Of a stretch of DNA of 64,000 nt, positions 56,637-64,000 are shown piece after piece. The notes beneath the pieces are model-generated. The model was not told the origin of the DNA and searched no databases. It saw only the letters and a list, made by a program, of their open reading frames with translations. The stretch is taken from assembly GCF_003097515.1 (NCBI RefSeq), contig NZ_CP029188.1, positions 5,219,001 to 5,283,000 of the forward strand, read 5' to 3'. Made by a program: the position numbers and the translations under genes. This DNA is from Streptomyces tirandamycinicus (GTDB taxonomy: Bacteria; Actinomycetota; Actinomycetes; Streptomycetales; Streptomycetaceae). Position 1 is the stretch's first letter; each line of letters starts with the position of its first letter.

Positions 56637-56854
56637 GGGAACTCCCGCCCGGCACCCGCCTCCGAGGAGGGCGTGCGTCTCCGAAGGGCGTTCCGTCCCC
56701 GGAAGGCGTGCCGTCCCCGGAGGGCGCCGCCTGCGAAGGGCACCGTCCTCGCAGGCGCCGACCGCGAAGGGCATCCGCCACCCGAGGAGGCCGGCCGCCG
56801 GGACCGGCACCACCGACGACCGGCCCGTCCGAACTGCTGAGAGGAGAGCGCCAC
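56637..56854. repeat. Degenerate short tandem repeats after siderophore synthetase 1
   Basis: About 130 bp (56660-56790) of imperfect 18-bp units around CCCCGGAAGGCGTGCCGT. There is no gene of its own; the ribosome site for the next gene (GAGGAGAG) is at the right end. Confidence 0.5.
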
Positions 56855-57673
56855 ATGTCGCCCACCGGAGCGAGCGCCGAACCGGACGGCCCGGACACCC
56901 CCGCCGGCGGGGACGGCGTGGAGGACACCCTCGAACTGCGGTTGCCCGGCGAATTCGTGGCGCTCTTCGGGCACGACCGGGACTCCCGCGAACCGGCACC
57001 GGCCGACCGGGAACCGGCATCGGCCGACCGGGAACCGCCGGGCGCCACGCCCGGCGACGCTTCCGAGGGAGAGAACCCCGGCCACGGGCCGTTCCCCGGC
57101 GAGGACCTGCTCGACGCCCTCCCCGAGTGGGGCGCGGTCGCCACCCCCATCGGCTCCTTCCAGCTCGTGCCCGTCCGGATCGAACGCGATCTGCCACTCA
57201 TCAGCCGATGGATGAACGACCCCGCCGTCGCGGCCTTCTGGGAGCTGGCCGGACCCGAGTCCGTCACCGAACACCATCTCGGCAGCCAGCTGGCGGGGGA
57301 CGGCCGCAGCGTCCCCTGCCTCGGCGTCCTCGACGGCGTACCGACGGGCTACTTCGAGATCTACCGCGCCGACCTCGACCCGCTCGCGCGGCACTACCCC
57401 GCCCGGCCCCACGACACCGGCATCCACCTCCTCATCGGGGGCGTCGCCGACCGGGGCCGCGGCGTCGGCACGGCCCTGCTCCGGGCCACGGCCGACCACG
57501 TACTCGACCGCCGCCCCCACTGCGCACGTGTCGTCGCCGAACCCGACCTGCGCAACACCCCCTCCGTCGCCGCCTTCCTCAGCGCCGGCTTCCGCTTCTC
57601 CGCGGAGGTCGACCTCCCCGGCAAGCGGGCCGCGCTCATGGTCCGCGACCGGGCGCTGAGCAAGGTGCTGTGA
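56855..57673 (+). CDS. Siderophore N-acyltransferase (RhbD/IucB-type GNAT)
   Basis: Acyl-CoA-dependent N-acyltransferase, 272 aa. The ATG at 56855 follows GAGGAGAG. The N-terminal 90 residues are acidic and disordered with a short repeat (PADREPASADREP). The acyltransferase domain of the AlcB/IucB type is at about 100-270: SRWMNDPAVAAFWELAG, VPTGYFEIYRADLDPLARHY, DTGIHLLIGG..RGRGVGTALL. In aerobactin and rhizobactin pathways this family acylates an N-hydroxylated amine. It lies between the two NIS synthetase genes. Confidence 0.9.
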   Translation: MSPTGASAEPDGPDTPAGGDGVEDTLELRLPGEFVALFGHDRDSREPAPADREPASADREPPGATPGDASEGENPGHGPFPGEDLLDALPEWGAVATPIGSFQLVPVRIERDLPLISRWMNDPAVAAFWELAGPESVTEHHLGSQLAGDGRSVPCLGVLDGVPTGYFEIYRADLDPLARHYPARPHDTGIHLLIGGVADRGRGVGTALLRATADHVLDRRPHCARVVAEPDLRNTPSVAAFLSAGFRFSAEVDLPGKRAALMVRDRALSKVL

Positions 57674-57756
57674 ACGACCCGCCGCACGCCGCCGACCGCC
57701 CTACAGACCGCTCGCAAGACCGCCCGAACCGCATCGGTTCCATCCGAGGAGCCCCC

Positions 57757-59559
57757 GTGCCGAATTCCCCCGCCGCCCCAGACTCCGCCGAGCCGTACGC
57801 CCTGCTCGCGCCCGCCGAGCTCACTCCGGAGACCTGGCAGCGGGCGTCCTCCCGCCTGCTCGCCAAGATGCTCGGCGAGTTCGCCTACGAAGAGATCATC
57901 GAGCCGGTGCCCCAGGGGCACGACGACGGCTACACGCTCCGCCTCGACGACGGGCAGAACCTCACCTTCCGCGCCCGGCGCGGCGCGTACGGCGGCTGGC
58001 GGGTGGTACCCGGCTCCGTCCGGTGCGACGGGTCCCCGTTCTGCGATCCGCTCCGGTTCCTGGCCGAGGCCCGCCATATCCTCGCACTCGACGGCGCCAC
58101 GCTCGGCCACCTCGTACGCGAACTGAGCACCACCCTGGCCGCCGACTGCAGGCTCGACAGCACCGCGCTCCCCGCCGCACGGCTCGCCGACCTCGACTAC
58201 GCCGCCCTGGAAGGCCACCAGACCGGTCACCCCTGGCTCGTCCTCAACAAGGGCCGCCTCGGCTTCTCGGCACGCGACACCGCCCGCTGGGCCCCTGAGG
58301 CACGCACCCCGGCGCGGCTGCCCTGGATCGCCGTCCGTACCGGCCTCGCCGCCTACCGGGGCGTTTCGGGTCTCGACACGCCCGAGCGCCTCTACGCCGC
58401 GGAACTCGACGCACCGGTCCGTGACGCCTTCTCGGCCGCGCTGCGGGACCGCGGCCACGACCCTGCCGGATTCCTCTTCCTGCCCGTGCACCCCTGGCAG
58501 TGGGACCAGGTGCTGCTGCCCCTCTACGCCCCCTCGATCGCCCGCGGTGAGATCGTCCCGCTCACCACGGACGGCGACCTGCGGCTGCCCCAGCAGTCCA
58601 TCCGCACCTTCCTCAACACCAGCCGGCCCGACCGCCACACCGTGAAGCTCCCCCTGTCCGTACTCAACACCCTCGTCTGGCGCGGGCTGCCCACCGAACG
58701 CACGCTCGCCGCACCCGCCGTCACCGCATGGGTGCACGGTGTGCGCGACGCCGACCCCTTCCTCCGCGACGAGTGCCGGGTGGTCCTGCTGGGGGAGGTC
58801 GCCTCGGTCACCGTCGAGCACCCGCACTACGACCGGCTGCCCGAAGTGCCCTACCAGTACCGGGAACTGCTCGGGGCCATCTGGCGTGAGCCCCTGCGGC
58901 TGCCCGCGGGAGAGCGCGCCCGCACCCTCGCCTCGCTCCTGCACACCGACCCCGCGGGGCGCGCCTTCACGGCCGAGCTGGTCGAACGCTCCGGACTTCC
59001 GGCGGCCGCATGGCTGCGCCACCTCTTCGCGGCCCTGCTCCCGCCCCTGCTGCACTTCCTGTACCGCTACGGCACGGTGTTCTCGCCGCACGGGGAGAAC
59101 GCGATCGTCGTCTTCGACGACCACGACGTGCCCGTACGTCTCGCGATCAAGGACTTCGTCGACGACGTGAACGTCTGCGCCAGGCCGCTGCCGGAACTGG
59201 CCGCCATGCCCGGGGACGTGCGCGCGGTCCTGCTCACCGAGGAGCCCGCGTTCCTCACCCAGTTCATCCACTCCGGGCTCTTCGTCGGGGTGTTCCGCTA
59301 TCTCGCCCCGCTCTGCGAGGAGCAGCTGGGGCTCCCCGAGGACCGGTTCTGGTCGCTGGTCCGCGCGGAGATCCTGCGCCACCAGTCCCGCTTCCCCGAG
59401 CTCAAGGACCGCTTCGAGCTGTTCGACCTGCTTACTCCGCGGATCGAGCGCCTCTGCCTGAACCGGAACCGGCTCCACCTCGACGGCTACCGCGACCGCT
59501 CCGAGCGCCCGCATGCCGCCGTCCACGGCACGGTCCGCAACCCCCTGAGCACGTTATGA
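57757..59559 (+). CDS. IucA/IucC-family NRPS-independent siderophore synthetase 2
   Basis: 600 aa from the GTG at 57757, supported by GAGGAG 5 nt upstream. A GTG at 57670 overlapping the acyltransferase stop is an alternative that would add 29 residues. Motifs are EGHQTGHPWLVLNKGRLGF, H245-PWQWDQ, PQQSIRTFLNTS, KLPLSVLNTLVWRGLPT and SPHGEN (H445). The C-terminal ferric-reductase-like part (IKDFVDDVNVC, GVFRYLAPLCEEQLG) is complete. Two NIS enzymes suggest sequential amide formation on both carboxylates of citrate, or a dimeric product. Confidence 0.92.
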   Translation: MPNSPAAPDSAEPYALLAPAELTPETWQRASSRLLAKMLGEFAYEEIIEPVPQGHDDGYTLRLDDGQNLTFRARRGAYGGWRVVPGSVRCDGSPFCDPLRFLAEARHILALDGATLGHLVRELSTTLAADCRLDSTALPAARLADLDYAALEGHQTGHPWLVLNKGRLGFSARDTARWAPEARTPARLPWIAVRTGLAAYRGVSGLDTPERLYAAELDAPVRDAFSAALRDRGHDPAGFLFLPVHPWQWDQVLLPLYAPSIARGEIVPLTTDGDLRLPQQSIRTFLNTSRPDRHTVKLPLSVLNTLVWRGLPTERTLAAPAVTAWVHGVRDADPFLRDECRVVLLGEVASVTVEHPHYDRLPEVPYQYRELLGAIWREPLRLPAGERARTLASLLHTDPAGRAFTAELVERSGLPAAAWLRHLFAALLPPLLHFLYRYGTVFSPHGENAIVVFDDHDVPVRLAIKDFVDDVNVCARPLPELAAMPGDVRAVLLTEEPAFLTQFIHSGLFVGVFRYLAPLCEEQLGLPEDRFWSLVRAEILRHQSRFPELKDRFELFDLLTPRIERLCLNRNRLHLDGYRDRSERPHAAVHGTVRNPLSTL

Positions 59560-59620
59560 CACCGGGTGCCGGCCGGAACCGGATCGCGTTGTCGGCGGCG
59601 CCCCGTAGGGTGGGCGCTCT

Positions 59621-61621
59621 ATGACGAAGGCATCCCTCCCCGAGCTCCTCCACGCCGCCGTCGCCGCCGTCGGCGGGGTCGAGCGGCCTGGCCAGGTCAC
59701 CATGGCCGAGTCCGTCTCCGAGGCCATCGACGACGGGTCGCATCTGCTCATCCAGGCCGGCACCGGTACGGGCAAGTCGCTCGGGTACCTGGTGCCCGCC
59801 CTGGCCCACGGGGACCGTGTGGTGGTCGCCACGGCGACGCTCGCGCTGCAGCGCCAGCTCGTGGAGCGGGACCTTCCGCGAACGGTGGATGCCCTGCACC
59901 CGCTGCTTCGCCGCAGACCGGAGTTCGCCATGCTCAAGGGCCGGTCGAACTACCTCTGCCTGCACCGGCTCCACGAGGGCGTCCCGCAGGAAGAGGAGGA
60001 CGGGCTCTTCGACCATCCCCTGGCCTTCGGCGCGGGGAACCCCACCTCGGCGGCCGCCCCCACCAGCAGGCTGGGGCAGGACCTGGTGCGTCTGCGCGAC
60101 TGGTCCGACGAGACGGAGACGGGCGACCGGGACGACCTCACCCCCGGCGTCTCCGACCGGGCGTGGTCGCAGGTCTCCGTGTCCTCACGGGAGTGCCTCG
60201 GCGCGAGCAAGTGCGCCTACGGAGCGGAGTGCTTCGCGGAGATGGCGCGGGAGCGCGCCAAGCTCGCCGAGGTCGTCGTGACGAACCACGCCCTGCTCGC
60301 CATCGACGCGATCGAAGGCGCTCCGGTGCTCCCGCAGCACGAGGTCCTGATCGTGGACGAGGCCCACGAGCTGGTCTCGCGGGTCACCGGGGTCGCCACC
60401 GGCGAGCTCACCCCCGGTCAGGTCCACCGCGCGGTGCGGCGCGCGGCCAAGCTGGTCGACGAGAAGGCGGCCGACCGGCTCCAGACGGCGGCCGAGGGCT
60501 TCGAGAGGCTGATGGAGCTCGCGCTGCCCGGCCGCCTCGACGAGATCCCGGAGGACCTGGGGTACGCGCTGCTGGCGCTGCGCGATGCCGCCCGCACGGT
60601 GACCTCGGCGCTGGGCGCCACCCGCGACAAGTCCGTGCAGGACGAGGACGCCGTCCGCAAGCAGGCGCTCGCCTCGGTCGAGTCCGTGCACGAGGTCGCC
60701 GAGCGGATCAGCAACGGCTCCGAGTACGACGTGGTCTGGTACGAGCGCCACGACCGCTTCGGGGCCTCCCTGCGCGTGGCCCCGCTCTCGGTGTCGGGCC
60801 TGCTGCGGGAGAAGCTCTTCGCCGAACGCTCGGTGGTGCTCACCTCCGCGACGCTCAAACTGGGCGGTGACTTCAACGGGGTGGGGGCCTCGCTCGGGCT
60901 GGCCCCCGAGGGCGCCGAGGGCGACGACCTGCCCGTCTGGAAGGGCGTCGACGTCGGCTCGCCGTTCGACTACCCGAGACAGGGCATCCTCTACGTCGCG
61001 AAGCATCTGTCCCGCCCCGTCCGGGACGGCGGGCGTGACGACATGCTCGACGAGCTCACCGAGCTGATCCAGGCGGCCGGTGGGCGCACGCTCGGATTGT
61101 TCTCCTCCATGCGGGCGGCCCAGCTCGCCGCCGAGGAACTGCGGTCCCGTATCCCCGAGTTCCCGATCCTGCTGCAGGGCGAGGAAACCCTCGGGGAGCT
61201 GATCAAGAACTTCGCGGCCGATCCCAGGACGTGCCTGTTCGGCACGCTCTCCCTCTGGCAGGGCGTCGACGTCCCCGGTCCGAGCTGCCAGCTGGTGGTG
61301 ATGGACAAGATCCCGTTCCCGCGCCCCGACGATCCGCTGATGAGCGCGCGCCAGAAGGCGGTGGAGGAGGCCGGTGGCAACGGGTTCATGGCCGTGGCGG
61401 CGACCCATGCGGCACTGCTGATGGCTCAGGGCGCGGGACGGCTGGTGCGGGCCACCGGAGACCGCGGTGTGGTCGCCGTGCTCGACCAGCGGCTCGCCAC
61501 CGCCCGGTACGGGAGCTATCTGAAGGCGTCACTGCCCGACTTCTGGTACACCACGGACCGTAACCAGGTACGTCGTTCCCTCGCGGCCATCGACGCGGCG
61601 GCGAAGGCGGACGGGGCGTAG
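59621..61621 (+). CDS. dinG: DinG-family ATP-dependent DNA helicase
   Basis: XPD-like superfamily 2 helicase, 666 aa. Walker A is AGTGTGKS (46-53). Four iron-sulfur cluster cysteines are visible (C113, C192, C198, C204), with DEAH at 246-249 and C-terminal motifs LFGTLSLWQGVDVPG and QGAGRLVR. It lies beside lexA, from which it is separated by a shared terminator, and is probably involved in repair and R-loop or structured DNA processing. Confidence 0.94.
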   Translation: MTKASLPELLHAAVAAVGGVERPGQVTMAESVSEAIDDGSHLLIQAGTGTGKSLGYLVPALAHGDRVVVATATLALQRQLVERDLPRTVDALHPLLRRRPEFAMLKGRSNYLCLHRLHEGVPQEEEDGLFDHPLAFGAGNPTSAAAPTSRLGQDLVRLRDWSDETETGDRDDLTPGVSDRAWSQVSVSSRECLGASKCAYGAECFAEMARERAKLAEVVVTNHALLAIDAIEGAPVLPQHEVLIVDEAHELVSRVTGVATGELTPGQVHRAVRRAAKLVDEKAADRLQTAAEGFERLMELALPGRLDEIPEDLGYALLALRDAARTVTSALGATRDKSVQDEDAVRKQALASVESVHEVAERISNGSEYDVVWYERHDRFGASLRVAPLSVSGLLREKLFAERSVVLTSATLKLGGDFNGVGASLGLAPEGAEGDDLPVWKGVDVGSPFDYPRQGILYVAKHLSRPVRDGGRDDMLDELTELIQAAGGRTLGLFSSMRAAQLAAEELRSRIPEFPILLQGEETLGELIKNFAADPRTCLFGTLSLWQGVDVPGPSCQLVVMDKIPFPRPDDPLMSARQKAVEEAGGNGFMAVAATHAALLMAQGAGRLVRATGDRGVVAVLDQRLATARYGSYLKASLPDFWYTTDRNQVRRSLAAIDAAAKADGA

Positions 61622-61739
61622 ACCGGGGTCGGGAGGGCCGCCGTGACGCCGCCGGGGCGGTGCGGCCGGCGCACATGAGTGCGGGCATCGGCCGGCGGGA
61701 CCCATCGGGGTCACCGGGCCCGGGCCGCGGGTACAAACA

Positions 61740-61772
61740 GGCCCCGGGACCGGCGCAGTGGGTCCCGGGGCC
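61740..61772. terminator. Bidirectional hairpin between dinG and lexA
   Basis: A perfect 12-bp stem (GGCCCCGGGACC at 61740-61751 and its complement at 61761-61772, 9-nt loop), between convergent genes. Confidence 0.75.
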
Positions 61773-61795
61773 CGGCCAGAGCCGACGAGGTGCGC

Positions 61796-62590
61796 TCACA
61801 CCCGCCGAAGCACCGCCACCACCTTGCCGAGGATCGTCGCCTCGTCACCGGGGATCGGCTGATACGCCGCGTTGTGGGGCAGCAGCCATACGTGGCCGTC
61901 CTCGCGCTTGAAGCGCTTGACGGTGGCCTCGCCGTCCAGCATGGCCGCGACGATGTCGCCGTTCTCGGCGACCGGCTGACGGCGGACGGTGACCCAGTCG
62001 CCGTCGCAGATCGCGGCCTCGATCATCGAGTCACCGACGACCTTCAGGACGAACAGTTCGCCGTCGCCGACCAGCTGGCGGGGGAGGGGGAAGACGTCCT
62101 CGACCGACTCCTCGGCGAGGATGGGGCCACCGGCGGCGATCCGGCCGACCAGCGGCACGTACGAGGCGGCGGGCTTGCCCGTGGCGTCCGTGGGCTGCGT
62201 GGCCGGCTGGTCGGAGCCCCGCACCTCGTAGGCCCGGGGCCGGTGCGGGTCGCGGCGGAGGAAGCCCTTCCGCTCCAGTGCCATCAGCTGATGGGCCACG
62301 GACGACGTGCTGGACAGTCCCACCGCCTGGCCGATCTCGCGCATCGACGGCGGGTATCCGCGGCGCTGCACCGAGTCGCGGATGACCTCGATGACCCTGC
62401 GCTGGCGGTCCGTGAGTCCGGAGCTGTCGGCGCGGATCCCGGGAGGTCGACCGGGCAGCGAGCGCGCGGGGCGCGCTGGCTCCGCGCCCTCCGGGTTCGT
62501 GGCTGCGTCATTCATGGCATGCACCGGCTCGAATCGGTTCTGGGAGCTGTCCTGGGCAGTGATGGTGGCACTGTCAGCGGTGGTGGTCAC
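61796..62590 (-). CDS. lexA: SOS repressor LexA
   Basis: Winged-helix repressor of the SOS regulon, 264 aa from the GTG at 62590 (GAGAGGGG 8 nt upstream), giving the Streptomyces-typical VTTTADSATITAQD N-terminus. The DNA-binding domain is about 58-125 (LTDRQRRVIEVIRDSVQRRGYPPSMREIG). The autocleavage site is A153-G154 (IAAGGP), the catalytic serine S188 (GDSM) and lysine K225 (ATVKRF). An SOS box upstream (62653-62668) indicates autoregulation. Confidence 0.97.
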   Translation of the reverse strand: MTTTADSATITAQDSSQNRFEPVHAMNDAATNPEGAEPARPARSLPGRPPGIRADSSGLTDRQRRVIEVIRDSVQRRGYPPSMREIGQAVGLSSTSSVAHQLMALERKGFLRRDPHRPRAYEVRGSDQPATQPTDATGKPAASYVPLVGRIAAGGPILAEESVEDVFPLPRQLVGDGELFVLKVVGDSMIEAAICDGDWVTVRRQPVAENGDIVAAMLDGEATVKRFKREDGHVWLLPHNAAYQPIPGDEATILGKVVAVLRRV

Positions 62591-62652
62591 GTCGGCCCCT
62601 CTCGAGATGGTCTCCCTAGCTGGACAACGGTAGTTGCTTTCGAAAGGTTGCG

Positions 62653-62668
62653 CCAAACACACGTTCGA
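62653..62668 (-). promoter_or_regulatory. SOS box upstream of lexA
   Basis: On the minus strand TCGAAC-GTGT-GTTTGG, close to the actinobacterial LexA consensus TCGAAC-N4-GTTCGA (4 of 6 in the second half-site). It lies 63 bp before the lexA start. Confidence 0.75.
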
Positions 62669-62945
62669 GTGAAAAAACGCAGATCACCTTACGCTTGCCT
62701 GGGGCTGGGTGTATAGAGGCCTGCGTTTGCGCCGTGGTCCGCGGGGGTGCGCGGCGGTCCACAGGGCCGGGCGTGCCCACCCCCAGTCTGGCACCCGATG
62801 CCCCGCAAAGGGGTGACCCGGCCCCCCGGGGCCGGGCGTGCCGGGTGCCCCCGGGTACCCTCGTCGCCGACCGGTGCAGAGGTCTCGGCCGCTGGGCGGC
62901 GCGCCCCCGCCGCGCGACACGCGTCAGGGGCGATTGGCGGTCAAA

Positions 62946-62992
62946 CCCCAGATCTAGTGGTTGGATTGTCCCGGCCGCCCAGAAGTTGTGGT
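62946..62992 (+). promoter_or_regulatory. Two tandem NrdR-box-like repeats
   Basis: CCCCAGATCTAGTGGT (62946-62961) and GCCCAGAAGTTGTGGT (62977-62992) share 12 of 16 positions and are spaced exactly 31 bp start to start. Paired boxes at about three helical turns are the known arrangement for NrdR repression of ribonucleotide reductase genes. They lie upstream of nrdR-nrdJ. Confidence 0.7.
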
Positions 62993-63103
62993 CCCCGGTC
63001 CGCTGAAGGTCGCGGCGATCGCCTATGCTTGTGGCTGCTTCAAGGGGGCTGACGCGCCTCTGCGAGGCTGTTCAGTCGTGCTGTGAAGGAGGGTCGAGGA
63101 GCC

Positions 63104-63616
63104 ATGCACTGCCCCTTCTGCAGGCACCCGGACAGTCGTGTCGTCGACAGCCGGACCACCGACGACGGCACGTCGATCCGCCGCCGCCGCCAGTGCCCCG
63201 ACTGCTCCCGTCGTTTCACGACGGTCGAGACGGCGTCGCTCATGGTGATCAAGCGCAGCGGGGTGACCGAGCCCTTCAGCCGTACCAAGGTCATCTCCGG
63301 CGTGCGCAAGGCATGCCAGGGACGGCCCGTCACCGAGGACGCCCTCGCCCAGCTCGGCCAGCGGGTCGAGGAGGCGGTGCGCGCCACCGGCAGCGCCGAG
63401 CTGACCACCCACGACGTGGGTCTGGCCATACTCGGTCCCCTGCAGGAGCTCGACCTCGTCGCGTACCTGCGCTTCGCGTCCGTGTATCGAGCGTTCGACT
63501 CGCTCGAAGACTTCGAGGCCGCCATCACGGAGCTCCGTGAGCAGCGGCCGCCCGCAGGGCGGAGCGGGCCCGGTGCGCCCCACGGGGCCCCCGAGCCCGT
63601 CGAAGCCGCCGGCTGA
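63104..63616 (+). CDS. nrdR: Ribonucleotide reductase repressor NrdR
   Basis: 170 aa. The ATG at 63104 gives the invariant MHCPFC start and follows GAGGAG. A zinc-ribbon (C3, C6, C31, C34) is followed by an ATP-cone (about 49-139: VIKRSGVTEPFSRTKVISGVRKACQGRPV). It represses ribonucleotide reductase genes depending on bound ATP/dATP, and lies 160 bp before nrdJ. The C-terminal tail (about 150-170) is Pro/Gly-rich and variable. Confidence 0.97.
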   Translation: MHCPFCRHPDSRVVDSRTTDDGTSIRRRRQCPDCSRRFTTVETASLMVIKRSGVTEPFSRTKVISGVRKACQGRPVTEDALAQLGQRVEEAVRATGSAELTTHDVGLAILGPLQELDLVAYLRFASVYRAFDSLEDFEAAITELREQRPPAGRSGPGAPHGAPEPVEAAG

Positions 63617-63776
63617 TCGACCGTCCCGCGAGGGCGGGCGGAGACCGGCCGCAGAGCGGCTGAAGCAGATGTGTCCCAGGTACTGCGTGGCGCGGTGCCC
63701 GGGACGTCAGACAGAGACTGTGCCCCGGGAAGATCTGGGCACTTCAGGGCGTTTTTGCCCGTATATGGGAGGCGGC

Positions 63777-64000
63777 ATGACAGAGACGGCGAGCGGCCCG
63801 GCACGAGGCTCCCGAGCCAAGGGAACCAAGGCTGCCGCGGCCCGGCGGGGCCTGCGCATCGAGCGCGTCCACACCACCCCCGGCGTACACCCGTACGACG
63901 AGGTGGCCTGGGAGCGCCGTGACGTCGTCATGACCAACTGGCGCGACGGCTCGGTCAACTTCGAACAGCGTGGCGTCGAGTTCCCCGACTTCTGGTCGGT
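63777..64000 (+). CDS. nrdJ: Vitamin B12-dependent class II ribonucleotide reductase, 5' end only
   Basis: The first 74 codons are visible before the window ends. The ATG at 63777 follows GGGAGG. The N-terminus (MTETASGPARGSRAKGTK, then RIERVHTTPGVHPYDEV and TNWRDGSVNFEQRGVEFP) matches Streptomyces NrdJ as I remember it, and the nrdR-nrdJ order supports the call. Catalytic residues lie beyond the edge. Confidence 0.9.
   Translation, partial: MTETASGPARGSRAKGTKAAAARRGLRIERVHTTPGVHPYDEVAWERRDVVMTNWRDGSVNFEQRGVEFPDFWS

Larger units (their letters stand above)
62591..63103. other. Divergent lexA/nrdR promoter region
   Basis: This 513 bp stretch has no gene. It contains the lexA SOS box on the left and two NrdR-box-like repeats (62946-62961, 62977-62992) on the right. 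I saw no cobalamin riboswitch element here. Confidence 0.6.

Noticed and set aside
62591..63776. Cobalamin riboswitch upstream of nrdR or nrdJ
   Set aside because: I did not see B12-box-like elements. The paired repeats at 62946-62992 fit NrdR regulation, and nrdJ encodes the B12-dependent enzyme rather than the class I enzyme usually under riboswitch control.

Overview
The window is high-GC actinobacterial chromosome, almost certainly Streptomyces: GTG starts are common, coding strands show strong third-position G/C, and the right half carries a gene order (gluDCBA, two-component pair, miaB, miaA, dapF, rsh, hflX, siderophore genes, dinG, lexA, nrdR, nrdJ) that I recall as conserved Streptomyces core, including S. 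coelicolor.

Positions 1-27320 are accessory and form a compact beta-lactam locus. From left to right it holds a partial D-Ala-D-Ala carboxypeptidase, pcbC (isopenicillin N synthase), pcbAB (ACV synthetase, 3762 aa), lat (lysine 6-aminotransferase) and ccaR (SARP activator), then pcbR (class B PBP) and bla (class A beta-lactamase), all on the minus strand. Divergent from these on the plus strand are cefD (isopenicillin N epimerase), pcd (piperideine-6-carboxylate dehydrogenase), cmcT (MFS exporter) and pbpA (second class B PBP). Lat and Pcd convert lysine to L-alpha-aminoadipate, PcbAB makes the LLD-ACV tripeptide, PcbC closes it to isopenicillin N, and CefD epimerises that to penicillin N. 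No ring-expansion gene (cefE/cefF) and no cephamycin tailoring gene (cmcH, cmcI, cmcJ) is present, so within this window the pathway ends at penicillin N. The locus resembles a cephamycin cluster without its cephem half. Four penicillin-interactive serine enzymes accompany it, and the beta-lactamase has two altered catalytic motifs.

Positions 27321-32280 hold a very large secreted protein (lysozyme-like and SGNH hydrolase regions, resembling NocE) and a small membrane protein. Positions 32427-35823 are a glutamate ABC uptake operon, divergent from a response regulator/histidine kinase pair. A TAXI-type binding protein, miaB, a LigB-like protein, two small proteins, miaA, a membrane protein and dapF follow.

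The Rsh (ppGpp hydrolase family) gene at 45989-48113 appears frameshifted between its TGS and ACT regions. A secreted M1 peptidase, hflX and a secreted serine protease lead to an NRPS-independent siderophore operon (53234-59559: aminotransferase, two IucA/IucC synthetases, acyltransferase) that has no visible amine hydroxylase or decarboxylase. The right end is dinG, lexA (with an SOS box), and nrdR-nrdJ preceded by two NrdR-box-like repeats; nrdJ runs off the edge.

Perfect GC-rich hairpins act as likely terminators at most convergent junctions. I saw no tRNA, rRNA, CRISPR array, insertion sequence or phage gene.
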